A stretch of 64,000 nt of DNA from Aureimonas flava (GTDB taxonomy: Bacteria; Pseudomonadota; Alphaproteobacteria; Rhizobiales; Rhizobiaceae): positions 124,001 to 188,000 of the forward strand of contig NZ_QYRN01000003.1 of assembly GCF_003583935.1 (NCBI RefSeq). The letters are read 5' to 3'. The position numbers were made by a program, and so were the translations under genes. This document shows positions 35,697 to 44,300 of the stretch, piece after piece. Position 1 is the first letter of the stretch, and each line of letters opens with the position of its first letter. Under the pieces are notes generated by a model. It worked only from the letters and a program-made list of their open reading frames with translations, did not search any database and had not been told where the DNA came from.

Positions 35697-35725
35697 CGAT
35701 CGGCCCGCTTCGAACGGGCCGATCG
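35697..35725 (-). terminator. hairpin terminator of fbaB
   Basis: A perfect 11-base stem (35697-35707 with 35715-35725) and a 7-base loop start 11 bases after the fbaB stop codon. There is no long T run. Confidence 0.65.
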
Positions 35726-35735
35726 GGGCGCTGCC

Positions 35736-36647
35736 TCAGGCGTAGACGTCCATCACCTCGGCCAGGAGCTTCAGTGCGTCTTCCTTGGACCGCTGGAACG
35801 AATTCCGGCCGATGATCGAACCGTTGCCGCCGCCGTCGCGGATCGCCCGCACCTCGTCCAGAAGCTCGCTCGTGTTCTTCGCGGCGCCGCCCGAAAAGAC
35901 CACAATGCGCTTTCCGGCGAAGGATGCCTGCATCACGTGACGCACCCGATCGGCCGCGCTGGTGCGGGCGATCGCGTTCTTCTCGTAGGTCGCCTTCGCC
36001 TCGGCGAGGTCCACATGGTCGGTCGGCAGCTTGACCTTGATGATCGTGGCCCCGAGCAGCGCCGCCATGTGCGCGGCATAGGCGATGATGTCGAGGCCGG
36101 TCTCGCCCTCCTTGGTCACCTTGCCGCCGCGCGGATAGGACCAGACGACCGTCATCAGCCCGCGCGACTTCGCCTGGAGCGTGATCTCGCGCAGTTCCTC
36201 CATCATGTCGTAGGAGTCGTCGGCGCCCGGATAGATGGTGAAGCCGACGCCGACGCAGCCAAGGCGCAGCGCGTCCTCCACGGTGCCCGTCAGGGCCTGG
36301 TCCTGCTTGTTGACCAGCGAGTTGCCGCTGTTCAGCTTGAGGATCAGCGGTACCTCGCCGGCGAACGTGTCGGCCCCCTGCTCCAGGAGGCCGAGCGGCG
36401 CCGCGTAGCCAGACACGCCGGACTCGATCGCAAGATTGTAGAGATAGTGCGGGTCGTAGGCGATCGGGTTGGGCGCGAAGCTGCGGGCCGGCCCGTGCTC
36501 GAACCCCTGGTCGACCGGCAGGATCACGACGCGGCCCGTCCCGGCCAGGCGTCCGTGCATCAGGAGACGCGACAGGTTGGACTTCAGGCCGGGCGTCTCG
36601 CCCTCGTACCAGGACAGGATCTTGCGGACGGTATCGGTTCTCAGCAT
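35736..36647 (-). CDS. fbaB: fructose-bisphosphate aldolase, class I (DhnA/FbaB type)
   Basis: A 303-residue archaeal-type class I aldolase that interconverts fructose 1,6-bisphosphate with the two triose phosphates. Visible features are VVILPVDQGFEHGP near residue 41, WSYPRGG near residue 170, the lysines Lys204/Lys206 in IIKVKLPTDH (Schiff base region), and the phosphate loop FSGGAAK near residue 252 with GGGNGSIIGRNSFQR. No class II zinc motifs are present. The ATG at 36647 gives the family length; the frame is open upstream but without homology. It stands alone with its own terminator. Compare the aldolase-like protein at 18526, which shares the general fold but not these motifs. Confidence 0.92.
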   Translation of the reverse strand: MLRTDTVRKILSWYEGETPGLKSNLSRLLMHGRLAGTGRVVILPVDQGFEHGPARSFAPNPIAYDPHYLYNLAIESGVSGYAAPLGLLEQGADTFAGEVPLILKLNSGNSLVNKQDQALTGTVEDALRLGCVGVGFTIYPGADDSYDMMEELREITLQAKSRGLMTVVWSYPRGGKVTKEGETGLDIIAYAAHMAALLGATIIKVKLPTDHVDLAEAKATYEKNAIARTSAADRVRHVMQASFAGKRIVVFSGGAAKNTSELLDEVRAIRDGGGNGSIIGRNSFQRSKEDALKLLAEVMDVYA

Positions 36648-36880
36648 CGGCGTGACTGCCCTCTTTACGGATCGCGACGCGCCGTCACTCCCGGCGCCGC
36701 CGATGTCATGAAGACCTCTCCGCGACAGGTAAAGCGTCCCGCAAGCATTCTCGCACAATAAAATCGGTTCAAAGGGTTCGAGCTGAATTTCTTCTGATCG
36801 CGTTGCTTTTCGAGGCGGCGCTCGGATTCCATGAAGTTCTTCCCGACGGTCGCCACGGACCGGCCGCAGGCATGCGCGCA

Positions 36881-36909
36881 AAAAGAAAAGGAGGGACGAA
36901 TCCCTCCTT
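36881..36909 (-). terminator. rho-independent terminator of the gene at 36938
   Basis: An 8-base stem (36888-36895 with 36902-36909) and a 6-base loop, read on the minus strand, are followed by a T-rich tail running to 36881. It starts 29 bases after the stop of the membrane protein gene. Confidence 0.85.
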
Positions 36910-36937
36910 CTCGTTCAGCATATGACGGCCCGCGGCA

Positions 36938-37846
36938 TCAGTCGCGGTAGTACCCGACCGTCCGCTTGGTCCGGCCGACGAGGCCGCCCACCGCGCCGGC
37001 CGCGAGGCCGAGGAGCAGGCCGACGAAGGCCGCGAAGGCTGCGCCGGATGCCGCATCCGCCGCCTGTCCGGCCGCCTGACGGGCCTGTTCGACAGCCTGA
37101 TCGTACTGCTGCTGGAACTGGTTCAGGCGCTGCTCCGCCTCGGCCTGGCTGATGCCGGCTTGCGAGGCGATCATCTGGACGGCCGCGCTGCGCTGCTGCG
37201 GGGTCGCGTCCTGCCCGAGGCCCTGGAAGATCTGCGAGACGGCGGCGCCGAGATCCTGCTCGCCGGTGGTCTGGCGTGCCTGGTCGGCGGCCTGCTGCGC
37301 CTGATCCTGCACCTGGCCGGCCGCCTGCTGCGCCTGATCCTCGCCGCGCGCGAGAAGCTGGCGGGCCTGCTGCTGGAGTTCGGGCGGGAGGGCATCCAGC
37401 GAATCCGGGACGACGCCCTGCACCGCCGAGCCGAGCGACGACACGGTCGAGCCGAGCGCGCCGAAGGCGGTGGTCACGAGGGACGATGCGCCGCTCGTCA
37501 GGAGGTACACGGCCACCAGCGTCGCGGTCGCCCAGGTGGTGATGCCGTGCAGCGCGCCGTCGCGCTTGGAGGCGCTGCCGGCGAAGCGGGCGGCCGCGTA
37601 GGCGCCCAGGAAGGTGGCGATCAGAATGGTCAGGACCGCCCAGATGCCGCTGGCCGAGCCGAAGCTCGCGAGTGTGGGGTTGTCGCCGCCCTGCGGGTCG
37701 AGCGTCGCCAGCCCGATGCCCAGCCCGAGAAGCGCCAGCATGATCTGGAACACCAGCGCGAGGATCGTGCCCGCGATGATGGCACCCCAGGAAATCCGCT
37801 TCAGCGGCGCCGCCGCGTATGCACTGCGATCGACCACATCGACCAT
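36938..37846 (-). CDS. membrane protein with Gln/Ala-rich coiled middle
   Basis: A 302-residue protein with an N-terminal block of three or four membrane helices (ISWGAIIAGTILALVFQIML near residue 18). A long Gln/Ala-rich helical stretch follows at about residues 150-265, and a final glycine-rich helix carries a GxxxG pattern (FVGLLLGLAAGAVGGLVG). The middle contains short repeats of the type QAQQAA-Q. Related alphaproteobacterial proteins are annotated PhnA-like or TIGR04086-like without known function. The arrangement suggests an anchored coiled coil. It is divergent from the FUSC gene. Confidence 0.7.
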   Translation of the reverse strand: MVDVVDRSAYAAAPLKRISWGAIIAGTILALVFQIMLALLGLGIGLATLDPQGGDNPTLASFGSASGIWAVLTILIATFLGAYAAARFAGSASKRDGALHGITTWATATLVAVYLLTSGASSLVTTAFGALGSTVSSLGSAVQGVVPDSLDALPPELQQQARQLLARGEDQAQQAAGQVQDQAQQAADQARQTTGEQDLGAAVSQIFQGLGQDATPQQRSAAVQMIASQAGISQAEAEQRLNQFQQQYDQAVEQARQAAGQAADAASGAAFAAFVGLLLGLAAGAVGGLVGRTKRTVGYYRD

Positions 37847-37969
37847 TTTGCTTTACTCCACCCGAGACTCGACCGCTTGTGCAGCGGCGGTGTGATACGC
37901 CGTCCGGCCCGAAGCCGGCAGTCCCATGGGTAAATGGAGCGGCCGAATGGTTTTCCAGGGAGTTCCGAC

Positions 37970-39982
37970 GTGATTTCGGGGGCCGTGGAACGGCTGGCCG
38001 CCCGCCTTCGCCTGCGGGACGCGAGCTGGGAGGAAGTGGCCGCGCGGCTGATGGCCATCGACCCCGGTCTCGTCCGCCTGCACTTGGCGCTGCGCGTCAC
38101 CCTGGCGGCCGCGCTGGTGCTCTGCTGCCTGCTGCTGGCCAACCATGCGATCATGTCGCTCTCGCCCGCCGCCTTCGCCGCCGGCCTCCTGTTCGCCATC
38201 CAGGGCGTCGTGTCGATCCGCGATCCGTCCGCGCACCAGCGGCTGCGCACGCGCCTCCTGTCCGGCATGGCGGGACTGGCGACCATCGCCCTCTTCAGCC
38301 TTCTCGTGTCGCAGCCGCGCGTGGTCGACGGCCTGTTCCTGGTGGTCGCCTTCACGGCCGTCTTCGTCCGGCGATGGGGCCCGCGCTGGACGGCCGTGGG
38401 CATGTTCTCGTTCATGGCGAGCTTCGCCGGCGCCTATTTCCGCCCCCAGCTGACCGAACTGCCGGGCATCGCGCTCGCCATCGCGGTCACCGGCACCGCC
38501 GCCTACCTGGTGCGCGAGATCGTGGTGCGGGACCGTCCGCTCGCGGATCTGCGAAGTGCCCTCGCGGGGGTCGACCATCGCGTCGGCCGCGTCGCCGCCC
38601 TGATCGGCGAAGGCGGGCGAAGCGGTTGGTCGGACCGGCGACGCCGGCGGGTGCGGGCCGCGCACCAGGGCGTGCGCGACGCGATGGGCGTGGTGGAGGC
38701 GATGCTGCCGGACGAGCCCCAGCGCGGTGAGGCCGCACCGGGGGAAACACCGCTGGCGATCGAGCTCTTCGATCTGAACCTCGCGCTGGAATCGGTTCTG
38801 GCGGAAGCCCTGGCCCACGACATCGCGGGCGAGGCCGCGCGCCGGCACTTAGCCGACAGTCTCCGGCGCCTCGCGCGCCTGCGGCGGCGGCTGCGCCGGG
38901 CGGCGGCCGCACTGACCGAGGCCGACCTCGCTTCCGGCCTCGGCCCCGCCATGCCGGCGCGGCCCGGAACGGCCGGCCCCTTCTGGCGCGACGACGCGAC
39001 GCGGCTCGCGCTGCAGGTGACGCTCGCCTGCGCCCTCGCCATGGCGGGCGGCATGTGGCTTTCCGCCGACCGGTGGTTCTGGGCGGTGCTCACCGCCTTC
39101 CTGGTCTTCACCAACGCGCAGTCGCGCGGCGACACGGCGGTGCGCGCGCTCGGCCGCGCGGGCGGGACGGCGGCCGGCATCGTCGCCGGCATGGGCATGG
39201 CGACGCTGCTGCACGGGCAGTTCGTCCCCAGCCTCGTCCTGTGCGCGCTGTGCACCTTCCTGGCGTTCTTCTTCCTCCAGGCGTCCTACGGGACGATGAC
39301 CTTCTTCCTCACGGTCACGCTCTCGCTGGTCTACGGGCTGCTCGGCAACTTCACGCCCGACCTCCTGATCCTGCGGCTGGAGGAGACGGTGATCGGCACG
39401 GCATCGGGGACGCTGGTCTCGTTCCTTGTCTTCCCGCAGCGGACCAGCGCCGCCACGGGCAAGGCCGTCTCCGCCTTCCTGAAGGACCTCGACCGTCTGA
39501 TGCAGGCGATCGAGGAGCGGCTCGACGGCAACGGATCGGACTGGCGGCTCTACGCCATCTCGCGCGCCCTGGACCGTCGGCATGCGGCGATCCTGGCGGC
39601 GAGCCGTCCGCTCGGACGGAGCTGGGCCTCCGGCGCGCGGCGGCGTTCGGTGCGGATCGGGCGGCTGCGGTTCGCGGTGATCAGCCATTGGGCCCACCGG
39701 CTCGCCGCGGCCTGCATCCGTCCGGTGGACGACGTGCCGGCGCTGCGGCGCGAACTGGCGCGGTGTCGCAGGTCCATCGCCGCGGTGGCCGGGCCGGACT
39801 TCTTCCAGCGGATGGCGACCCCTGCCCACTTCGCCGCGGCCGGGGCGCCGGACGGCTCCGCCGAGGACGAACTGGACCCCGTCCTCGCCGCGCGGGCGGT
39901 GAACCACACGCTGGCGCAACTTCTGCCCGAGGCTCCCGCCGATCCTGGCGCCAGCCTGGGTGCGTCGCAGGGAAGCGCCTGA
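37970..39982 (+). CDS. FUSC-family inner membrane protein
   Basis: A ~670-residue protein with the duplicated layout of the fusaric acid resistance/YccS family. A first set of helices (residues 25-150) is followed by a cytoplasmic helical region (170-330), a second set of helices (345-480), and a C-terminal soluble part. The second block contains WFWAVLTAFLVFTNAQSRGD, a strong match to the FUSC signature. Such proteins are thought to export aromatic acids, but usually with an HlyD-type partner, which is absent here. The GTG start at 37970 has AGGGAG upstream; an ATG at 37934 lacks one. Confidence 0.88.
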   Translation: MISGAVERLAARLRLRDASWEEVAARLMAIDPGLVRLHLALRVTLAAALVLCCLLLANHAIMSLSPAAFAAGLLFAIQGVVSIRDPSAHQRLRTRLLSGMAGLATIALFSLLVSQPRVVDGLFLVVAFTAVFVRRWGPRWTAVGMFSFMASFAGAYFRPQLTELPGIALAIAVTGTAAYLVREIVVRDRPLADLRSALAGVDHRVGRVAALIGEGGRSGWSDRRRRRVRAAHQGVRDAMGVVEAMLPDEPQRGEAAPGETPLAIELFDLNLALESVLAEALAHDIAGEAARRHLADSLRRLARLRRRLRRAAAALTEADLASGLGPAMPARPGTAGPFWRDDATRLALQVTLACALAMAGGMWLSADRWFWAVLTAFLVFTNAQSRGDTAVRALGRAGGTAAGIVAGMGMATLLHGQFVPSLVLCALCTFLAFFFLQASYGTMTFFLTVTLSLVYGLLGNFTPDLLILRLEETVIGTASGTLVSFLVFPQRTSAATGKAVSAFLKDLDRLMQAIEERLDGNGSDWRLYAISRALDRRHAAILAASRPLGRSWASGARRRSVRIGRLRFAVISHWAHRLAAACIRPVDDVPALRRELARCRRSIAAVAGPDFFQRMATPAHFAAAGAPDGSAEDELDPVLAARAVNHTLAQLLPEAPADPGASLGASQGSA

Positions 39983-40151
39983 AACGGCTTCACAAACCGG
40001 CCGCGAACGTGGCATTGGCGCATCACAGGGGGACTTTCCCTTCGGGCACGACCAAGTTTCCCTGGCGCCGTCGTCGTTCCGCCCTCTTTCTGACGGCTGC
40101 GTCCTGGGCATGCGCCCTGCCGACCCGACACTTGTGAAGGATCTTCGCCGC

Positions 40152-41000
40152 GTGACCTCGCTCCCCCTCGACCAGCGCCGCAGCCGCTTCCTCCCGCTCT
40201 TCGGCGGGGCCGTGCTGCTCGCGCTTGCCGGCTGCCAGAGCGGCCCGACGCTTCAGGCCATCAGCCTCGACCAGGCGCAGGGTTCGGCCGAGAACCTGTC
40301 GTCCCTCACCGCCGCCGTGAACGCCGATCCGCGCAACCCGGAAGCCTACAACGTGCGCGGGATCGCCTATGGCCGGTCGGGCGACAACAAGCGGGCGATC
40401 AGCGACTTCACCACCGCGATCCAGCTCGATCCGAACTTCTACCAGGCCTATGCCAACCGGGCGCTGGTCCTGCGCCAGACCAACCAGAACGCCGAGGCGG
40501 TGGCGGACTACAACCAGGCGCTCCGCATCAATCCGAACTACGATTCGGCCTATATCGGGCGCGGCAACATCTACCGGCTGGCGGGACGCAACCGCGAGGC
40601 GCTCGGCGACTTCCAGCGCGCCATCGACCTCAGCACGACCGATCCGCGCGCCTACCACAATCGCGGGCTGCTCTATCAGCTCGACGGGCAGCACCGTCAG
40701 GCGATCGAGGATTTCTCCACCGCGATCTCGATGGACGCCAATGCGCCCGAGCCCTATTCCGGCCGCGCGGTGTCTTACCTGGCGCTGAACAACGTCGAGG
40801 ACGCGGCCGACGACATCAACCGGGCGATCCAGCTCGACGGCAAGCGCGCCGAGTTCTGGGCCACGCAGGGCCTCGTCCTGGAAGCGCGGGGCGACAAGGC
40901 GAAGGCCTTCCGCTCCTTCTCCCACGCCGCTTCGCTCGACCCGAACTATCAGCCGGCGAAGGACGGCGCGGCCCGCACGCGCGGCTCGGCCGGCTCCTGA
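40152..41000 (+). CDS. TPR-repeat lipoprotein
   Basis: A 282-residue lipoprotein with a lipobox ending at Cys28 (LALAGC), followed by about six tetratricopeptide repeats from residue 52 to 265, for example NPEAYNVRGIAYGRSGDNKRA. It resembles NlpI-type scaffold proteins that bind peptidoglycan hydrolases in the periplasm. The GTG start at 40152 has GAAGGA ten bases upstream; the ATG at 40110 is an alternative. A strong hairpin follows the stop. Confidence 0.88.
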   Translation: MTSLPLDQRRSRFLPLFGGAVLLALAGCQSGPTLQAISLDQAQGSAENLSSLTAAVNADPRNPEAYNVRGIAYGRSGDNKRAISDFTTAIQLDPNFYQAYANRALVLRQTNQNAEAVADYNQALRINPNYDSAYIGRGNIYRLAGRNREALGDFQRAIDLSTTDPRAYHNRGLLYQLDGQHRQAIEDFSTAISMDANAPEPYSGRAVSYLALNNVEDAADDINRAIQLDGKRAEFWATQGLVLEARGDKAKAFRSFSHAASLDPNYQPAKDGAARTRGSAGS

Positions 41001-41007
41001 CGTTTCA

Positions 41008-41030
41008 GCGCGTCACGTTTCGTGACGCGC
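41008..41030 (+). terminator. hairpin after the TPR lipoprotein gene
   Basis: A perfect 10-base stem (41008-41017 with 41021-41030) and TTT loop begin 7 bases after the stop. A second small GC-rich hairpin follows at about 41031-41045. No T run is present. Confidence 0.55.
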
Positions 41031-41110
41031 CGCCGTCCGGCGGCGGGGAAACCATACCCATGGCAAATGGTTAACGGCGCGAACCCGCGTTTCAAGCCGA
41101 GTGACATGCC

Positions 41111-41611
41111 ATGAAGAAGACCATTCTCGCCGCCCTCGCCCTGGCCTCCGCGGCCGCCCTCCCCTCCGCCGCGCAGGCGGGGGCCAAGGTCGGCACCCTC
41201 GTGTGCCGGAGCCAGGGCACGATCAACCAGGTCGTCTCGTCCAGCGAGACGGTGCTTTGCGACTACATCCCCTTCGGCCGCACCCGCGCCTCCGAGACCT
41301 ATGTCGGCACGCTCGACACCTACGGCGTCGATCTCGGCATCACCGGGCGCACGTTGTCGACGTGGTCGGTGCTGGCCGCCAGCTTCCAGGCCGGCCAGCC
41401 GGACTCGCTCGCCGGGCGCTACTACGGAACCAGCATCGACGCGTCCTTCGCGGTGGGCGTCGGCGGCAAGTCGCTGATCGGCGGACCCGATCGCGGCTTC
41501 ACCCTGCAGCCGACCAGCCTTCAGATCCAGGAAGGCGTCAACGCCACGGTCGGCGTCGCCCGGCTGACGCTGGACGAGGCGCAGCCGGTGGGCATCGTCT
41601 ACAAGCCCTGA
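41111..41611 (+). CDS. DUF992 family secreted protein
   Basis: A 166-residue protein with a signal peptide cleaved around AAQAGA (residue 23). The mature domain begins KVGTLVCRSQG and contains a second cysteine (ETVLCDYIPF), probably forming a disulfide, and ends GIVYKP. This matches DUF992, a rhizobial periplasmic family without known function. It ends 19 bases before a bidirectional terminator. Confidence 0.85.
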   Translation: MKKTILAALALASAAALPSAAQAGAKVGTLVCRSQGTINQVVSSSETVLCDYIPFGRTRASETYVGTLDTYGVDLGITGRTLSTWSVLAASFQAGQPDSLAGRYYGTSIDASFAVGVGGKSLIGGPDRGFTLQPTSLQIQEGVNATVGVARLTLDEAQPVGIVYKP

Positions 41612-41629
41612 GGCATCCCCCGACGCAGA

Positions 41630-41656
41630 AAGGGCCCGCACTCGGTGCGGGCCCTT
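41630..41656. terminator. bidirectional terminator
   Basis: A perfect 12-base stem (41630-41641 with 41645-41656) with a TCG loop lies between the convergent DUF992 and oxidase subunit IV genes. Confidence 0.8.
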
Positions 41657-41678
41657 ATCGATTCCGGCAGGCGGGGGA

Positions 41679-41948
41679 TCAGTGGTGCGGCTCGAGGTCC
41701 GGGCGGTCGGTCTTCACCTGCGCGTCGCCGCCCAGCACGTAGCTCGCCACCACGAAGAAGACCACGGCGGCCAGCACGCTGAGGATGATGCCGGCGCTCG
41801 CCACCAGACCCGCCAGCATGCCGAGCAGGATCGCGACCACCGCGATGGACCCGTACTTCACGAGCCACAGGAAGCCCATGTAGGTCCTGTCGTGCTCGGC
41901 ATAGTCCATCGTGGTGCCCTTCCACTCGTAGCCCTGTTCCTCGGCCAT
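41679..41948 (-). CDS. aa3-type cytochrome oxidase subunit IV family protein
   Basis: An 89-residue protein with a short soluble head, MDYAEHDRTYMGFLWLVKYG near residue 14, then two closely spaced hydrophobic segments. The DYAEHxRTYxxF pattern is the hallmark of the small bacterial aa3 oxidase subunit IV. Family members are usually ~50 residues with one helix, so this one is longer. No other cytochrome c oxidase gene is nearby. The ATG at 41948 fits the family N terminus. Confidence 0.78.
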   Translation of the reverse strand: MAEEQGYEWKGTTMDYAEHDRTYMGFLWLVKYGSIAVVAILLGMLAGLVASAGIILSVLAAVVFFVVASYVLGGDAQVKTDRPDLEPHH

Positions 41949-42089
41949 ACGCTCAATCCTCTCCGCCACGGCGTGCTGGCTGCTGTTATACGGCAAGCGG
42001 CCGGGGTGACAATCGCCGCCGCGCAACGCCGCCCACGAAAACGGGGCGCCGAGGCGCCCCGCTTGCGATCCGCGATCGGTCCCCGGCGA

Positions 42090-42653
42090 TCAGGCCGCCT
42101 GGCGCTTCTCGTGCCGGCCTTCCTCGACCTCCTCGATGATCTTGGCGATGAAGGCCGGCAGGTCCTTCGGGTTGCGCGAGGTGATCAGCGCCTGGTCGGT
42201 CACGACCTCCTCGTCGTGCCAGCGGCCGCCGGCATTGACGACGTCGGTCTTGATCGACTTGAACGACGTCACGTCCCGGTCCTTGATCACGCCGGCCTCC
42301 ACCAGCAGCCAGGGCGCGTGGCAGATGGCGGCCAGCGTCTTCTTGGAATTGTAGAAGTCGCGCACGAAGGTCACCACGGACTCCTCGGCGCGCAGCTTGT
42401 CCGGGTTGATCTGGCCGCCCGGCAGGACCAGGGCGTCGTAGTCGGACACGGAGACCTCGGACAGAACCTTGTCGACCGGCACGCTCTGGCCCCAGTCGGT
42501 CTCGTCCCAGCCCTTGATGGAGCCGGCCTCGAGGGACACGACATCGACGGTCGCGCCGGCGGCGCGCAGCTTCTCCAGCGGCTGGGTGAGCTCGGACTGC
42601 TCGAAGCCGTCGGTGGCGAGAATGGCGATCTTGGCGTTGCGGATGCTGGGCAT
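42090..42653 (-). CDS. PfpI/DJ-1-type amidotransferase-like protein
   Basis: A 187-residue protein of the DJ-1/PfpI superfamily. Its nucleophile elbow AICHAPWLL carries the reactive cysteine near residue 110, and the glutamate of ATDGFEQSEL near residue 17 completes the site. Members act as glyoxalase III/deglycase enzymes, proteases or stress proteins; the exact activity is uncertain. It is followed upstream on the same strand by recX after about 120 bases. The ATG at 42653 has a GAAAGGTTCG upstream site. Confidence 0.88.
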   Translation of the reverse strand: MPSIRNAKIAILATDGFEQSELTQPLEKLRAAGATVDVVSLEAGSIKGWDETDWGQSVPVDKVLSEVSVSDYDALVLPGGQINPDKLRAEESVVTFVRDFYNSKKTLAAICHAPWLLVEAGVIKDRDVTSFKSIKTDVVNAGGRWHDEEVVTDQALITSRNPKDLPAFIAKIIEEVEEGRHEKRQAA

Positions 42654-42771
42654 CGGTATCGAACCTTTCGGATCGCGGGCATGCCTCGTCCGGGACCCAA
42701 GTCCCGGCATCATGCCCACTCTTGTTGGTGTTCGCTTCACCAACGGGCGTCCGACGGGAGGGTTCCTCGGT

Positions 42772-43317
42772 TCAGTCGCGACCGTCCGCCTCGCCGTCGA
42801 TCGCCGCCGACGCATGCGTGTAGGAAAAGCCGGCGCGCATCAGAGCGGCGACGTCGCGGTCGCGGCGCTCGGCGCGCTCGCGCAGGCGGTGCGGTCCAAG
42901 GCGTCGGCGCCGGGCGAGCCGGCGCGCGGCCTCCGCCTCGTCGGTCTCGTCGCCAGCCATCACGGCGGAGACGGTCTCGCGGTCGACGCCCTTTTCCGCC
43001 AGCTTCGCGGCACTTTGCCGCTGCGAGGTGCCGCGCCGACGCAGGGAGGCGAGCCGCGCCTCGGCGAAGCTTCGGTCGTCCAAGAGCTTCAGCTCCACGA
43101 AACGCGCCACCGTTTCGGCGATCAGCGGCTCGAACGCGCTCGCCTCCTCGCCGCGCGCCAGCGCACGTCGCATCACCTTGCGCTCGAGTACGCGGCGAAG
43201 GTTCGCCTGCGTGGAGGCATAGCGCTCGAGATAGTGACTCGCCGCGCGAAATAGCCAGTCGCGGGTGACGGGGCGCGCAATCTTGGCGTTGCGGGGTTCG
43301 TCGCTCATGCCGGACAT
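42772..43317 (-). CDS. recX: RecX-family regulatory protein
   Basis: A 181-residue helical protein with ASHYLERYASTQANLRRVL near residue 26, LDDRSFAEARLASLRRRG near residue 78 and AAKLAEKGVDRETV near residue 103, which are typical RecX repeats. RecX binds RecA filaments and limits their activity. The start may be the ATG at 43317 or the one at 43308. recA is not in the window. Its C terminus is basic, as is common in the family. Confidence 0.85.
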   Translation of the reverse strand: MSGMSDEPRNAKIARPVTRDWLFRAASHYLERYASTQANLRRVLERKVMRRALARGEEASAFEPLIAETVARFVELKLLDDRSFAEARLASLRRRGTSQRQSAAKLAEKGVDRETVSAVMAGDETDEAEAARRLARRRRLGPHRLRERAERRDRDVAALMRAGFSYTHASAAIDGEADGRD

Positions 43318-43401
43318 CTAGTCCGCCGAGCGGCCGAGGTCACGCACATCGGCCCCCGCGCGCCGGGGCCGACGTTTCCGTCGGAAGACGGTCACCGCGC
43401 G

Positions 43402-44115
43402 TCAGGCGGCGGCCGCCGCCTCCAGCATGCCGCGCTCGCGGATCACCGTGGTGGCCTGCACGTCGTGGCCGAGGATGCCGATCTCGTAGGCGATCGTGGC
43501 CGCTTCCGCGCGAGCGCGTTCGAGGCCCGGCGCGACGTCCTCGCTCAGCGTGAAGAGCGTGCCGCCGTGGAGGAAGGGCGCTTCGTAGGCCGCCCGCAGC
43601 ACCAGGCCGACGTCGATCCGCGCGGTGGCGGAGCGTTCGATCATCGCCTCGATGGTGCGCGCGACGCGGCTCGGGATGGTGGTGACGCCGCTGGCGACGA
43701 AGGCCCAGTCGCGGCCCCGGCGGCCCTTGTCGGCCTCCGTGGCGAGCAGGCGGTCGGTGGCCAGCGCGGCGTAGGCGGACAGGGGCGAGAAGCGGACCGG
43801 GATCAACGCGCGGTCGGACAGGCGGGCCCCCGCGCGGATCATCTCGGCATTGTCGCCGGCGTCGATCACGGCGAGATCGCCTCGGCGGCGGGCGGCGCGC
43901 ACGATGCGCTCCAGCGTGATCTCGTCATCCGCCACCTCGACCGTGCAGAGCGAGGGGCAGCCGGGCTTGCGCGCCCAGTCCACCAGATCCTTGTCGCGGC
44001 CGGCGTCGACCAGCACGACCGGGATGTCGGCGGCGGCGGCGACGCCCGCGAGCGTCAGGGCGAGGGTGGTGGAGCCGGAGGTTTTGAGCGAGCCGATCGA
44101 CAGGACGGGCGTCAT
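43402..44115 (-). CDS. ParA/MinD-like protein with degenerate P-loop
   Basis: A 237-residue protein that resembles the ParA/VirC1 ATPase fold. It has an N-terminal strand, then KTSGSTTLALTLAG starting at Lys11, a switch-like VVLVDAGRD near residue 38 and LAVIDAGDNAEM near residue 85. In canonical ParA the P-loop is KGGxGK(T/S). Here the signature lysine Lys11 and the final Thr are kept, but the catalytic P-loop lysine is replaced by Thr16. It may bind nucleotide weakly or not hydrolyse it. No parB or plasmid gene is adjacent. The ATG at 44115 has GAAGGA upstream. Confidence 0.7.
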   Translation of the reverse strand: MTPVLSIGSLKTSGSTTLALTLAGVAAAADIPVVLVDAGRDKDLVDWARKPGCPSLCTVEVADDEITLERIVRAARRRGDLAVIDAGDNAEMIRAGARLSDRALIPVRFSPLSAYAALATDRLLATEADKGRRGRDWAFVASGVTTIPSRVARTIEAMIERSATARIDVGLVLRAAYEAPFLHGGTLFTLSEDVAPGLERARAEAATIAYEIGILGHDVQATTVIRERGMLEAAAAA

Positions 44116-44300
44116 GGGTTTTCCTTCTGGAAGCATCGAGCCGTCGCCCCGCGAGGCGAGACCCACGCACCCGGACTGGCGGGCGACAAGCGATGGCCAC
44201 CTTTAAAGCGCGCGCTGCTTGACCGGGCCTTGCGGTCGGGCGATCGGAAGGACGGCGTGATTCGCCCCACGCTCCGCCCCGAAGCCGAGGACCCGAGACC

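Larger units (their letters stand above)
35138..35735. other. 598-base intergenic region with omp promoter/leader and fbaB terminator
   Basis: No supported gene lies here. The left part, next to the outer membrane protein gene, is unusually AT-rich for this genome and contains the CtrA-type site. The right end holds the fbaB hairpin terminator. Between about 35400 and 35690 I see nothing recognisable. A 72-codon minus-strand frame at 35404-35622 has no binding site or protein-like composition. Confidence 0.6.
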
